A stretch of DNA of 5,476 bases from Betaproteobacteria bacterium. Lineage in GTDB: Bacteria > Pseudomonadota > Gammaproteobacteria > Burkholderiales > SG8-41. Below, in pieces: positions 1-5,476 of the stretch (within the stretch, counting starts at the first letter, position 1; each line of letters begins with the position of its first letter). The stretch lies in the NCBI GenBank assembly GCA_029883965.1, contig JAOUIN010000159.1:1-5476 (forward strand). The letters are read 5' to 3'. Both the position numbers and the translations under genes were made by a program. The notes under the pieces are model-generated. The model made no database searches. It was not told where the DNA came from and was given only the letters and a program-made list of their open reading frames with translations.

Positions 1-235
1 GATCATCGTCTTCTTCGATCTCCGGCAACGCTGCAATAAAACCGTCCGCGGCCAGTTGCGTCAGCGCTGAACCGATGTTTCCCGCACGCGGAAACTTAGT
101 CCGCAAATCTGCGGCGGTGGCTTTTGACCCTACCGCGGCAAGCAGCCCTTTAAGGCCCGGTTTCAGCGCCCCCGGCTTGGCCGCAACTTCGGCTTTGCCT
201 TTGGCGGTGGTTGTATATGCGGTGTTTTCACTCAT
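1..235 (-). CDS. Unidentified protein, N-terminal fragment with winged-helix-like domain (3' end outside window)
   Basis: This frame opens with ATG at 235 on the minus strand and stays open for 78 codons to the left edge, so the C-terminus is missing. A Shine-Dalgarno-like GGAAG (complement of 242-246) lies seven bases before the ATG, which supports this start. The protein begins MSENTAYTTTAKGKAEV. Residues 24-70 then read like a compact helix-turn-helix or winged-helix fold: a first helix around LKGLLAAV (28-35), a second around TAADLRTKF (40-48) and a third around IGSALTQLAADGFI (54-67). An acidic run, EIEEDDD (72-78), follows and may start a linker. Small domains of this kind often sit at the front of multidomain regulatory or scaffold proteins. 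I do not recognise the full protein, and the fold is inferred from pattern only. It is transcribed divergently from the DUF3025 gene. Confidence 0.7.
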   Translation of the reverse strand, partial: MSENTAYTTTAKGKAEVAAKPGALKPGLKGLLAAVGSKATAADLRTKFPRAGNIGSALTQLAADGFIAALPEIEEDDD

Positions 236-429
236 GAGTGTCTTCCAGTTGAGGAAATCAGCGACATGATCGGTGATGGCGAGGGACGCCGTCAAATCAG
301 GCGACTCGACGCCGGACGGGAAAATCGATCCAGGTGTGCCGTGTTTGTGAGATTCGCAGCCATGGATTCCTGCATGGTGTATACAAGCGAGTCTACTTTA
401 GAACCATACCACGTCGTACACTCCGGGGC

Positions 430-1260
430 ATGGATGCGTGGGATTCCCGATTTGCCGACCGTTCGCCCTTGCTGTCGTCACTGAGCAATGTGGCGCCGCA
501 GCTTGCCGGTGCAGACTGGCCGGATTCGAATTTGCTGCAGCAGTTGTTGCGGGATGCGGATGTGCGCACCGTGTCGGCGCTGCCGTTGCAGCTCGTGCCG
601 GTATCCGCCGGCAGTGAACCGTACGAGCTTCGTTTGTACCGTCGAGGTGAACTGGAGTTTCGCGAACGCAACTGGCACGACCTGTTCAATGTGCTGTCAT
701 GGCTGAGGTTTCCGCGCGCGAAGGCAGCATTGAATGCCAGGCACCATGCCGAATTATTGAATACCCCGGTTCCGGGCCGGCGTGGTCCGGTGCGCGATGC
801 GCTGACACTGTTCGATGAGGACGGAGTCGTCGTTATTGCCGCAGACGGAACACTGCTCGGAATGATTCGTGACTTTCAGTGGAAGCCCTTGTTCTGGGGG
901 CGCCGTGCCGACGTGATCAAGGGCATGCGGTTCCTGCCGTTCGGCCATGCCTTGTGCGAAAAGGCGCTGAACCCATACCGGGGGATGACCGCGCGCGGCG
1001 TGTTGCTGGAGGTCGATCAGGCGTTCTTTGACCTGGCGCCGGTGGCGCAGTTGAATGATGTGGATTGCGCGTTGGCGCGGCGGATTGCTGACGTTGCGGT
1101 ACTGCAAGGCACCCGCGACCTGGCGCCGTTGCCGGTGCTCGGTGTGCCCGGCTGGCACCCCGGAAACGAGTGCGCCGGGTATTACGATGATCGTGATTAC
1201 TTCAGACCGGGACGCACAGATCGATCGGTGCCGCCGCGTCGTGATGCCAGGACGCCATGA
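430..1260 (+). CDS. DUF3025 family protein of unknown function
   Basis: This encodes a 276-residue soluble protein with no signal peptide or membrane segment. Family-typical conserved blocks are visible in order: NWHDLFNVLSWLRFPRAKAA (81-100) followed by LNARH, RDALTLFDEDGVVV (122-135), KGMRFLPFGHALCEKAL with NPYRGMTARGVLLEV (164-195), and a C-terminal VPGWHPGNECAGYYDD with YFRP (239-260). The frame is open further upstream to an ATG at 334, but that 32-residue extension is Arg-rich and unlike the family. ATG 430 fits the expected length, although its ribosome-binding site is poor (only CCGGGG just upstream). The biochemical role of DUF3025 proteins is unknown to me; the invariant-looking Trp, His, Asn and Asp residues hint at an active or binding site. 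The stop codon overlaps the dtd start (ATGA), so the two genes are probably co-transcribed and translationally coupled. Confidence 0.88.
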   Translation: MDAWDSRFADRSPLLSSLSNVAPQLAGADWPDSNLLQQLLRDADVRTVSALPLQLVPVSAGSEPYELRLYRRGELEFRERNWHDLFNVLSWLRFPRAKAALNARHHAELLNTPVPGRRGPVRDALTLFDEDGVVVIAADGTLLGMIRDFQWKPLFWGRRADVIKGMRFLPFGHALCEKALNPYRGMTARGVLLEVDQAFFDLAPVAQLNDVDCALARRIADVAVLQGTRDLAPLPVLGVPGWHPGNECAGYYDDRDYFRPGRTDRSVPPRRDARTP

Positions 1261-1706
1261 TTGCGCTGCTGCAGCGGGTCAGCGCGGCGGAAGTCGTCGT
1301 CGATGGTGCGAGTGTAGGCGCCATCGGCCACGGGTTGCTGGTTTTTCTGGGGGTGGAGGCAGACGATACACCGGTCGAAGCGGATCGCCTGCTCGACCGG
1401 TTGCTGAACTACCGTGTGTTCGCCGATGAGGCAGGAAGAATGAATTTGTCGCTGCGCGACGTCGATGGCGGATTGCTGCTGGTACCTCAGTTCACACTCG
1501 CCGCCGATACCCGCAAGGGTTTGCGGCCCGGTTTTTCATCCGCGGCGCCACCGGATCTGGGCATGTCGCTGTTCACGCATGTGGTTGCGCAGGCGCGGCG
1601 TGTATATTCACAGGTGGAGCAGGGCGTGTTCGGGGCCGACATGAAAGTAACTCTGACCAATGACGGTCCGGTCACATTCTGGTTGCGGGTGGGCCGCGGT
1701 GCGTGA
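1257..1706 (+). CDS. dtd: D-aminoacyl-tRNA deacylase
   Basis: This is a 149-residue cytoplasmic enzyme of normal family length. It hydrolyses the ester bond of D-aminoacyl-tRNAs such as D-Tyr-tRNA, and also Gly-tRNA(Ala), recycling free tRNA and enforcing homochirality. Its diagnostic motifs are present. QFTLAADT (78-85) contains Thr80, the position numbered as catalytic in the E. coli enzyme. NDGPVT (135-140) carries the Gly137-Pro138 pair that is the cross-subunit cis-proline chirality filter of the homodimer. The usual SQFTL motif reads PQFTL here, because Pro77 replaces Ser. The N-terminus, MIALLQRVSAAEVVVDG, is typical. The start overlaps the DUF3025 stop by ATGA, and an AGGA Shine-Dalgarno-like sequence (1249-1252) inside DUF3025 lies four bases before the ATG. 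Both points suggest coupled translation in a two-gene operon. Confidence 0.97.
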   Translation: MIALLQRVSAAEVVVDGASVGAIGHGLLVFLGVEADDTPVEADRLLDRLLNYRVFADEAGRMNLSLRDVDGGLLLVPQFTLAADTRKGLRPGFSSAAPPDLGMSLFTHVVAQARRVYSQVEQGVFGADMKVTLTNDGPVTFWLRVGRGA

Positions 1707-1709
1707 GGT

Positions 1710-1740
1710 CCGAACCTGCGGTTGCCCGGTCCAGGTTCGG
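1710..1740 (+). terminator. Hairpin downstream of dtd, possible terminator
   Basis: CCGAACCTG (1710-1718) and CAGGTTCGG (1732-1740) form a perfect 9-bp inverted repeat with a 13-base loop, starting four bases after the dtd stop codon. The following 40 bases are strongly AT-rich, but there is no immediate run of T; the nearest run is at 1777-1781. A weak or factor-dependent terminator, or an mRNA 3'-end stabilising hairpin, is plausible. It could also be an operator, since it lies about 60 bases upstream of the htpX promoter. Confidence 0.45.
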
Positions 1741-1799
1741 TGAATTATTAAATACCATTAAAATCAATTACTTAAGTTTTTACCGGGCCTGCGTGGCCA

Positions 1800-1827
1800 C
1801 TTGAACTTGTACGTGCCGGCCCCATCT
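1800..1827 (+). promoter_or_regulatory. Sigma-32 (RpoH) heat-shock promoter of htpX, overlapping a sigma-70-like promoter
   Basis: CTTGAAC at 1800-1806 and CCCCATCT at 1820-1827 are separated by 13 bases. This matches the heat-shock sigma factor consensus CTTGAAA, about 13-14 bases, CCCCATnT, with one mismatch at the last -35 position. A transcript would start near 1833-1836, giving a 5' leader of about 36-39 bases before the htpX ATG. The same DNA also reads as a housekeeping promoter: TTGAAC (1801-1806), an 18-base spacer, then TCTAAT (1825-1830). That would allow basal as well as heat-induced expression. E. coli htpX is a known sigma-32 target, which supports the call. An AT-rich tract at 1741-1781 lies just upstream and could act as an UP-like element. 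Confidence 0.82.
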
Positions 1828-1871
1828 AATCGACCGTGTTCAACCTCAACCTACCGGGATTCTGAAAACCT

Positions 1872-2765
1872 ATGAAACGTGTCTTTTTGCTGATCGTCAC
1901 CAACTTTGCCATTCTCGCGGTGCTGAGCGTGACCATGCAGTTGCTGGGCATCGATCAGGCGCTGACCAATGAGACTGGCCTCAACCTGCAGGGATTGCTG
2001 GTGTTCGCCGCGCTGTTCGGTTTCGGGGGTGCGTTCATTTCGCTGCTGATTTCGAAGTGGATGGCGAAAAGGTCTACGGGTGCACAGGTCATTGAGGTTC
2101 CGTCGAACACCACGGAGCGCTGGCTGCTGGATACGGTCAAGCGGCAGGCGGACCGCGCCGGAATCGGCATGCCCGAGGTGGCTATTTACGACGCGCCGGA
2201 CGTGAATGCGTTTGCGACCGGCTGGAATCGCAACGATGCGCTGGTGGCGGTGAGCACAGGACTGCTCAACAACATGTCGCAGGATGAAGCGGAGGCGGTG
2301 CTGGGGCATGAGATCAGCCACGTGGCCAATGGCGACATGGTGACCCTGACCCTGATCCAGGGTGTGTTGAATACCTTCGTGATCTTCCTGTCGCGTGTGG
2401 TCGGTTTCTTTGTCGATCGCGTGCTGCTGAAGAATGAGCGCGGGCAGGGCATCGGATTCTATGCGGCGACGTTCATTGCGCAGATCGTGCTGGGGATTCT
2501 GGCCAGCATGGTCGTTGCATGGTTCAGCCGCCAGCGCGAATTCCGCGCGGATGCAGGCGGCGCGGAACTCGCCGGCCGGGAAAAGATGATTGCTGCGCTG
2601 GAACGACTCAAAGTAAACCACGAGCAATCTGCTTTGCCGGCGCAAATGTCGGCGTTCGGCATCTCGGGTGGCGGTGGGCTGATGTCGCTGTTCATGTCGC
2701 ACCCGCCGCTGGACGTGCGGATTTCAGCATTGCGCGCCGCGGCGTATTCGACCGCCGGACAGTAA
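1872..2765 (+). CDS. htpX: HtpX membrane zinc metalloprotease (M48B family)
   Basis: This is a 297-residue inner-membrane protease, about the usual length for HtpX. It cleaves misfolded or damaged membrane proteins and works alongside FtsH in envelope quality control. Two hydrophobic segments lie at the N-terminus (about 4-25 and 37-62) and two more follow the active site (about 158-183 and 195-217). The zinc motif HEISH is at 146-150, with Glu147 as catalytic base and His146 and His150 as ligands. The third ligand is probably Glu223 in QREFRAD. Further family hallmarks are NAFATGW (112-118), the LGHEISH context followed by NGDM, and the C-terminal FMSHPPLDVRISAL. Nothing appears to be missing. 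The Shine-Dalgarno site is weak (GGGA, 1856-1859, twelve bases before ATG). The gene has its own heat-shock-type promoter and a strong terminator, so it is probably monocistronic. Confidence 0.98.
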   Translation: MKRVFLLIVTNFAILAVLSVTMQLLGIDQALTNETGLNLQGLLVFAALFGFGGAFISLLISKWMAKRSTGAQVIEVPSNTTERWLLDTVKRQADRAGIGMPEVAIYDAPDVNAFATGWNRNDALVAVSTGLLNNMSQDEAEAVLGHEISHVANGDMVTLTLIQGVLNTFVIFLSRVVGFFVDRVLLKNERGQGIGFYAATFIAQIVLGILASMVVAWFSRQREFRADAGGAELAGREKMIAALERLKVNHEQSALPAQMSAFGISGGGGLMSLFMSHPPLDVRISALRAAAYSTAGQ

Positions 2766-2785
2766 GTTCTCTTATTGGCAACAGT

Positions 2786-2817
2786 AAAAAGCCCGCGCTG
2801 TGAAGCGCGGGCTTTTT
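2786..2817. terminator. Bidirectional rho-independent terminator between htpX and the AsmA-like gene
   Basis: AAAAAGCCCGCGCT (2786-2799) and AGCGCGGGCTTTTT (2804-2817) are perfect reverse complements around a GTGA loop. This gives a GC-rich 9-bp core stem flanked by five A on the left and five T on the right. It lies 20 bases after the htpX stop and 18 bases beyond the stop of the convergent minus-strand gene. The symmetric A and T tracts provide a U-run on either strand, so it should end both transcripts. Confidence 0.95.
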
Positions 2818-2835
2818 CATGGATTGCTGATTCCG

Positions 2836-5476
2836 TCAGGGTCGCAGCACCGGGTCCCGTACCGCGCCCGTGACACCCAGACTGCCCCGGGCAACGATCA
2901 GGCCTTTCGATCCGAGTTCTGCGCTGATCCGGCCGGATAGCGCACTGTCGCCGCCGACGGAAATCGCGCCGCTGGCGTTCAGCGGCCCAGAACTCAGCCG
3001 CAGTTGCCTGTAGTTGTAGCGGTTGTTGCTGGCACTGAGAGTTCCGGTCAGCGTGTCGAACTTGGTCTTGCCGCCGCGGTTGCCGCTGGCTGTCGGCGAC
3101 TGAATGGCGCGGACCAGGTCGACGTTGTTCAGTTCGCCGATGTCGATTGTGAACGTTGCCTCGGCTGCGGTAGTGTCGAAGAGGGTTTTCAGGGTCGCGC
3201 CTTGGAGGGCATAGCTGCCGTTGGCGTTGAGTGATCCGCTGACCAGAAAGTCCCTGGTATAGGCGGGGAGCAGTTCCTGCAGCTTGCCGCCCTCGAGGTT
3301 GAATTCACCTTCGACATTGATATCACCGGCCCACGTGGCCTTGAGCGCGCCCTTGAGGCGGCCGCCACCCAGACGGCCATCCATAGCGGTTATCGTTGCC
3401 TGCTTGCGATCGACCTGTGCTACGACCGACATGTCGCTGAAGTTCAATGCCGGACCGACAGGCAATTGCCACTCGCGTGCATCTATGGTCAGCGCAAGCC
3501 CGCCGTCCTTGGGCGTGGCGTTTACAGTCATCTTGCCGTCATTGAGGCGGACCTTCTGCGTGGCGCCATCGCGGCCGAAAGTCACGAGAGCCTCGAATTG
3601 CGGTACATCGAGGGGCAGGCCGAGGAGTTTGACCCCCGTCATCCGCAACTGGCGCACCTGCAACGCTGCATTACCCGGGGACGAGGCCAGTGCCGGCAGC
3701 AATTCCAGACCGGCATGTTCGATGGTGACCGTGTTCGCGACAACCGTGTCGAGCTCGCGCTCCCCGAGCAGAAGACTCCAGGGCATCATCGGAATGACGA
3801 TATTGTCGGCCTTGAGCTGCTGTCCGCTGCCCACACTGACGCGCTCCAGCCTGAGTTCCTGTTCCGGATATACGCTGTAACGCATGTTGGTAATGCGCAC
3901 CGGCTGCTTCAGTCGCTGGCTTGCCAGTTCCTGAACTGCAGGGATATAGCCGCCCAGCGGCATCAGCTGCAGTGCGCCCAGTCCGCCGGCGATCAGCAGC
4001 AACAGGCCGGCGCCTGCCATCAATATCTTTTTGCGGCGCGGTTTTCTTTCCGCAGGAGATGACGAAGCGACGTCACGTGCCTCCGCTTCCATGCGCAGTT
4101 TGCGGGCTGCCGCCGCAGCCTTGGCGCGCTCCCCGGCCTCAGTACGGTAACGCGCATCTGCTTCGATTTCTGCGCGTGCACGCGCCTTCAACTCTTCGGC
4201 GACGCGTGATTTGACGGTTTTCTCGGCGTTGTCGCGAAGTTCCTGTTCGCGCACAACCCGGGTAACCGCTTCTGTCTTCGCGCGTTCTTCAGCTTCCGCG
4301 CGTGCCTTGCGCTCCGATTCCGCCTGCGCCTGTGCCTTGGCGACCGCGGCCTCGGCCATTTTGGCGCGGTATTCAGCGTCTTCGCGCGCCTTTTTTGCCT
4401 GTTCGCTTTCACCGGATGATGCCTGCCGCGCCAGTTTCTCGGCGTCTTCCCGGGCTTTTTGTGCGACCTCAAGCTGGCGTTCGGCCTCATTGCGTGCCTT
4501 GCGCTCTGCAATGACACGAGCTGCGATTTCCGCCTTCGCCTTTCTTTCGCCCTCTTCACGCTTTTTGCGTTCGACCTCAATTGCGGCATCGATTTCCGCG
4601 CGCGCCCTGGCTTCGGCCTCTTCCTGGGCTTTACGGATCGCCTCGTCGCGCATGCCGCGCTCGGCGGCGACTTTGGCCTCCGCATCTTCGCGGGCCTGGC
4701 GCTCGGCGGCAATTTTGCCTTCCATTTGTTCGCGGAGGCGTCGTTCTTCCTCGGCGCGGGTTTCAGCTTCGGCGGACGCCTGGCGGGCCTGTTCGCGCAG
4801 CGCTTTCAGTTCAGCATTGGCCTTGGCGCCGGCTTCGGCCCGTATCTGTTTCTCCGCGGCTTCCGCAGCTTTACGCTTTTCCTCTTCAAGGACACGCGCT
4901 TCGGCTTCGGCTTTTGCCCGAACTTCAGCGGCGATTCTGGCCTCCGCCTCGGTACGCGCCCGGTTCTTGGCTTCCTCGAGCGCCTTCATAGCGGCCTCAG
5001 CCTTGGCCATGGACTCCGGGTCGGATCCCTGTGCCGCGGCGCTTTCTGCCACTGCTCTGGCGCGCGCGGCTTCCTCAGCCATCTGGCGGGCCTGCGCAAC
5101 CGCGTCTTCGGCTGCCTTGGCCCGCGCCTGAGCTTCCTTCAGGGCACTGCGTTCCGCGTCGAGGCGCGCCTTGATGTCGGCTTCCATTCTTGCGCGGGCT
5201 TCGGCCTCGCGCTTGGCAGACTCCTCGGCGCGGGCGAGGGCCTCCGCCATTGCCTTCATCTGCTTTTCCAGGGCTTCCCGCGCCTTGGTTTCCGCTGCTA
5301 CGTGGGCGTTGGCCTCGGCTTCGGCTTTCTCCTGTTGCTGGGCTTCCTCGGTGGCTTTTGCTTCGGAGGTCGCTTTGGCGGCTGCCTCTGCCTTGGCCTG
5401 CGCTTCGGCCTGTGCGCGGGCCTTGGCTTCGGCCTCGGCTTTCTCGGATGCTTCCTGTGCTGCCTTGAGGCGGATT
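2836..5476 (-). CDS. Long charged-helix, single-TM, AsmA-like domain protein (5' end outside window)
   Basis: The frame is open from the right edge to a TGA at 2836-2838, showing 879 residues. The ATG at 5257-5259 is probably internal, because the same helical composition continues 72 codons upstream without a stop. Numbering from that Met: residues 1-397 (plus the 72 before) are almost only Ala, Glu, Arg, Lys, Gln and Asp, with no Phe, Trp or Cys, as in a coiled coil or stable single helix resembling TolA domain II. Basic KPRRKK (406-411) precedes one transmembrane segment (about 412-433), predicting a cytoplasmic rod and a periplasmic C-terminus. Residues 434-807 look AsmA-like: RLKQPVRITNMRYSVYPEQE (449-468), the SLLLGERELDTV block (495-506), and beta-rich repeats ending GVTGAVRDPVLRP. 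AsmA-type proteins serve outer-membrane and lipid homeostasis and normally have their membrane anchor at the extreme N-terminus. The AsmA assignment is by pattern only; the function of the fusion is unknown to me. Confidence 0.88.
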   Translation of the reverse strand, partial: IRLKAAQEASEKAEAEAKARAQAEAQAKAEAAAKATSEAKATEEAQQQEKAEAEANAHVAAETKAREALEKQMKAMAEALARAEESAKREAEARARMEADIKARLDAERSALKEAQARAKAAEDAVAQARQMAEEAARARAVAESAAAQGSDPESMAKAEAAMKALEEAKNRARTEAEARIAAEVRAKAEAEARVLEEEKRKAAEAAEKQIRAEAGAKANAELKALREQARQASAEAETRAEEERRLREQMEGKIAAERQAREDAEAKVAAERGMRDEAIRKAQEEAEARARAEIDAAIEVERKKREEGERKAKAEIAARVIAERKARNEAERQLEVAQKAREDAEKLARQASSGESEQAKKAREDAEYRAKMAEAAVAKAQAQAESERKARAEAEERAKTEAVTRVVREQELRDNAEKTVKSRVAEELKARARAEIEADARYRTEAGERAKAAAAARKLRMEAEARDVASSSPAERKPRRKKILMAGAGLLLLIAGGLGALQLMPLGGYIPAVQELASQRLKQPVRITNMRYSVYPEQELRLERVSVGSGQQLKADNIVIPMMPWSLLLGERELDTVVANTVTIEHAGLELLPALASSPGNAALQVRQLRMTGVKLLGLPLDVPQFEALVTFGRDGATQKVRLNDGKMTVNATPKDGGLALTIDAREWQLPVGPALNFSDMSVVAQVDRKQATITAMDGRLGGGRLKGALKATWAGDINVEGEFNLEGGKLQELLPAYTRDFLVSGSLNANGSYALQGATLKTLFDTTAAEATFTIDIGELNNVDLVRAIQSPTASGNRGGKTKFDTLTGTLSASNNRYNYRQLRLSSGPLNASGAISVGGDSALSGRISAELGSKGLIVARGSLGVTGAVRDPVLRP
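4069..5476 (-). repeat. Low-complexity coding tract for an Ala/Glu/Arg/Lys helical rod
   Basis: This 1.4-kb part of the AsmA-like gene is built from degenerate GCN, GAR, CGN and AAR codons that encode imperfect Ala-Glu-Ala-Arg/Lys repeats. In places a 14-residue (two-heptad) register is clear, as in IAAERQAREDAEAK followed directly by VAAERGMRDEAIRK (183-210, numbered from the Met at 5259). Two short breaks interrupt the helix: AQGSDPES (76-83; DNA 5011-5034), with the only proline of the rod, and QASSGESEQ (279-287; DNA 4399-4425). They leave helical segments of about 190 and 110 residues before the membrane. The repeats are diverged at the DNA level rather than exact copies. Confidence 0.75.

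Noticed and set aside
378..385. Palindrome TGTATACA in the divergent intergenic region as a shared -10 element
   Set aside because: TATACA resembles a -10 box on both strands, but no acceptable -35 hexamer lies 16-18 bases upstream on either strand, so no promoter is called.
334..429. Upstream ATG extending the DUF3025 protein by 32 residues
   Set aside because: The extension is basic, Cys-containing and unlike the family, and it would fill most of the divergent promoter region. ATG 430 gives a normal N-terminus, although its ribosome-binding site is weak.
1724..1788. Long-range complementarity GCCCGGT (1724-1730) with ACCGGGC (1782-1788), suggesting an alternative RNA fold
   Set aside because: Only 7 bp across a 51-base AT-rich loop, which is readily expected by chance and not enough to claim a riboswitch or attenuator.
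1851..2702. A 283-codon minus-strand open frame opposite htpX
   Set aside because: The plus strand encodes a complete HtpX with HExxH and all hallmark motifs. The antisense product is His/Arg/Gln-rich with no recognisable domain.
4211..5131. A 306-codon Ser/Ala/Arg-rich open frame on the plus strand opposite the helical rod
   Set aside because: It is an antisense shadow. Degenerate GCN, GAR and CGN codons on the minus strand rarely make stops on the other strand. Its product is compositionally absurd and has no recognisable domain, while the minus frame continues into a convincing TM and AsmA-like region.
5248..5259. ATG codons at 5257-5259 and 5248-5250 as the start of the rod-AsmA gene
   Set aside because: The frame stays open for 72 more codons to the window edge with the same Ala/Glu/Lys helical composition, and no ribosome-binding site precedes these codons, so the true start is outside the window.

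Overview
The window (about 60% G+C by eye) looks like chromosomal DNA of a betaproteobacterium. The evidence is family-level: a DUF3025 protein, D-aminoacyl-tRNA deacylase (Dtd) and HtpX, all of proteobacterial type, beside a long Ala/Glu/Arg/Lys-rich protein that carries an AsmA-like domain. I cannot name the genus from sequence alone. There are no signs of mobile elements, CRISPR arrays, tRNA or rRNA.

Layout from left to right. (1) Positions 1-235, minus strand: the first 78 codons of a gene that runs off the left edge. Its N-terminus looks like a small winged-helix-like domain followed by an acidic stretch. (2) A divergent intergenic gap, 236-429. (3) Plus strand: a DUF3025 gene (430-1260) coupled by an ATGA overlap to dtd (1257-1706). 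(4) A 165-bp AT-rich gap with a perfect 9-bp inverted repeat and, upstream of htpX, an essentially consensus heat-shock (sigma-32) promoter. (5) htpX (1872-2765), a membrane zinc metalloprotease of protein quality control. (6) A strong bidirectional hairpin terminator (2786-2817) between the convergent genes. (7) Minus strand, 2836-5476: a very large reading frame that enters from the right edge and is incomplete at its 5' end. At least 469 residues of charged alpha-helix are followed by one transmembrane segment and a 374-residue AsmA-like C-terminal domain.

The plus-strand genes form a small housekeeping and proteostasis block: Dtd removes D-amino acids from mischarged tRNA, and HtpX degrades damaged membrane proteins under heat-shock control. 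The most unusual item is the minus-strand protein. Charge bias around its transmembrane segment predicts a long cytoplasmic helical rod joined to a periplasmic AsmA-type domain, the class of protein linked to lipid transfer and outer-membrane biogenesis. The short leftmost gene is on the same strand and might be related to it, but both genes are cut by the window edges, so this cannot be tested here.
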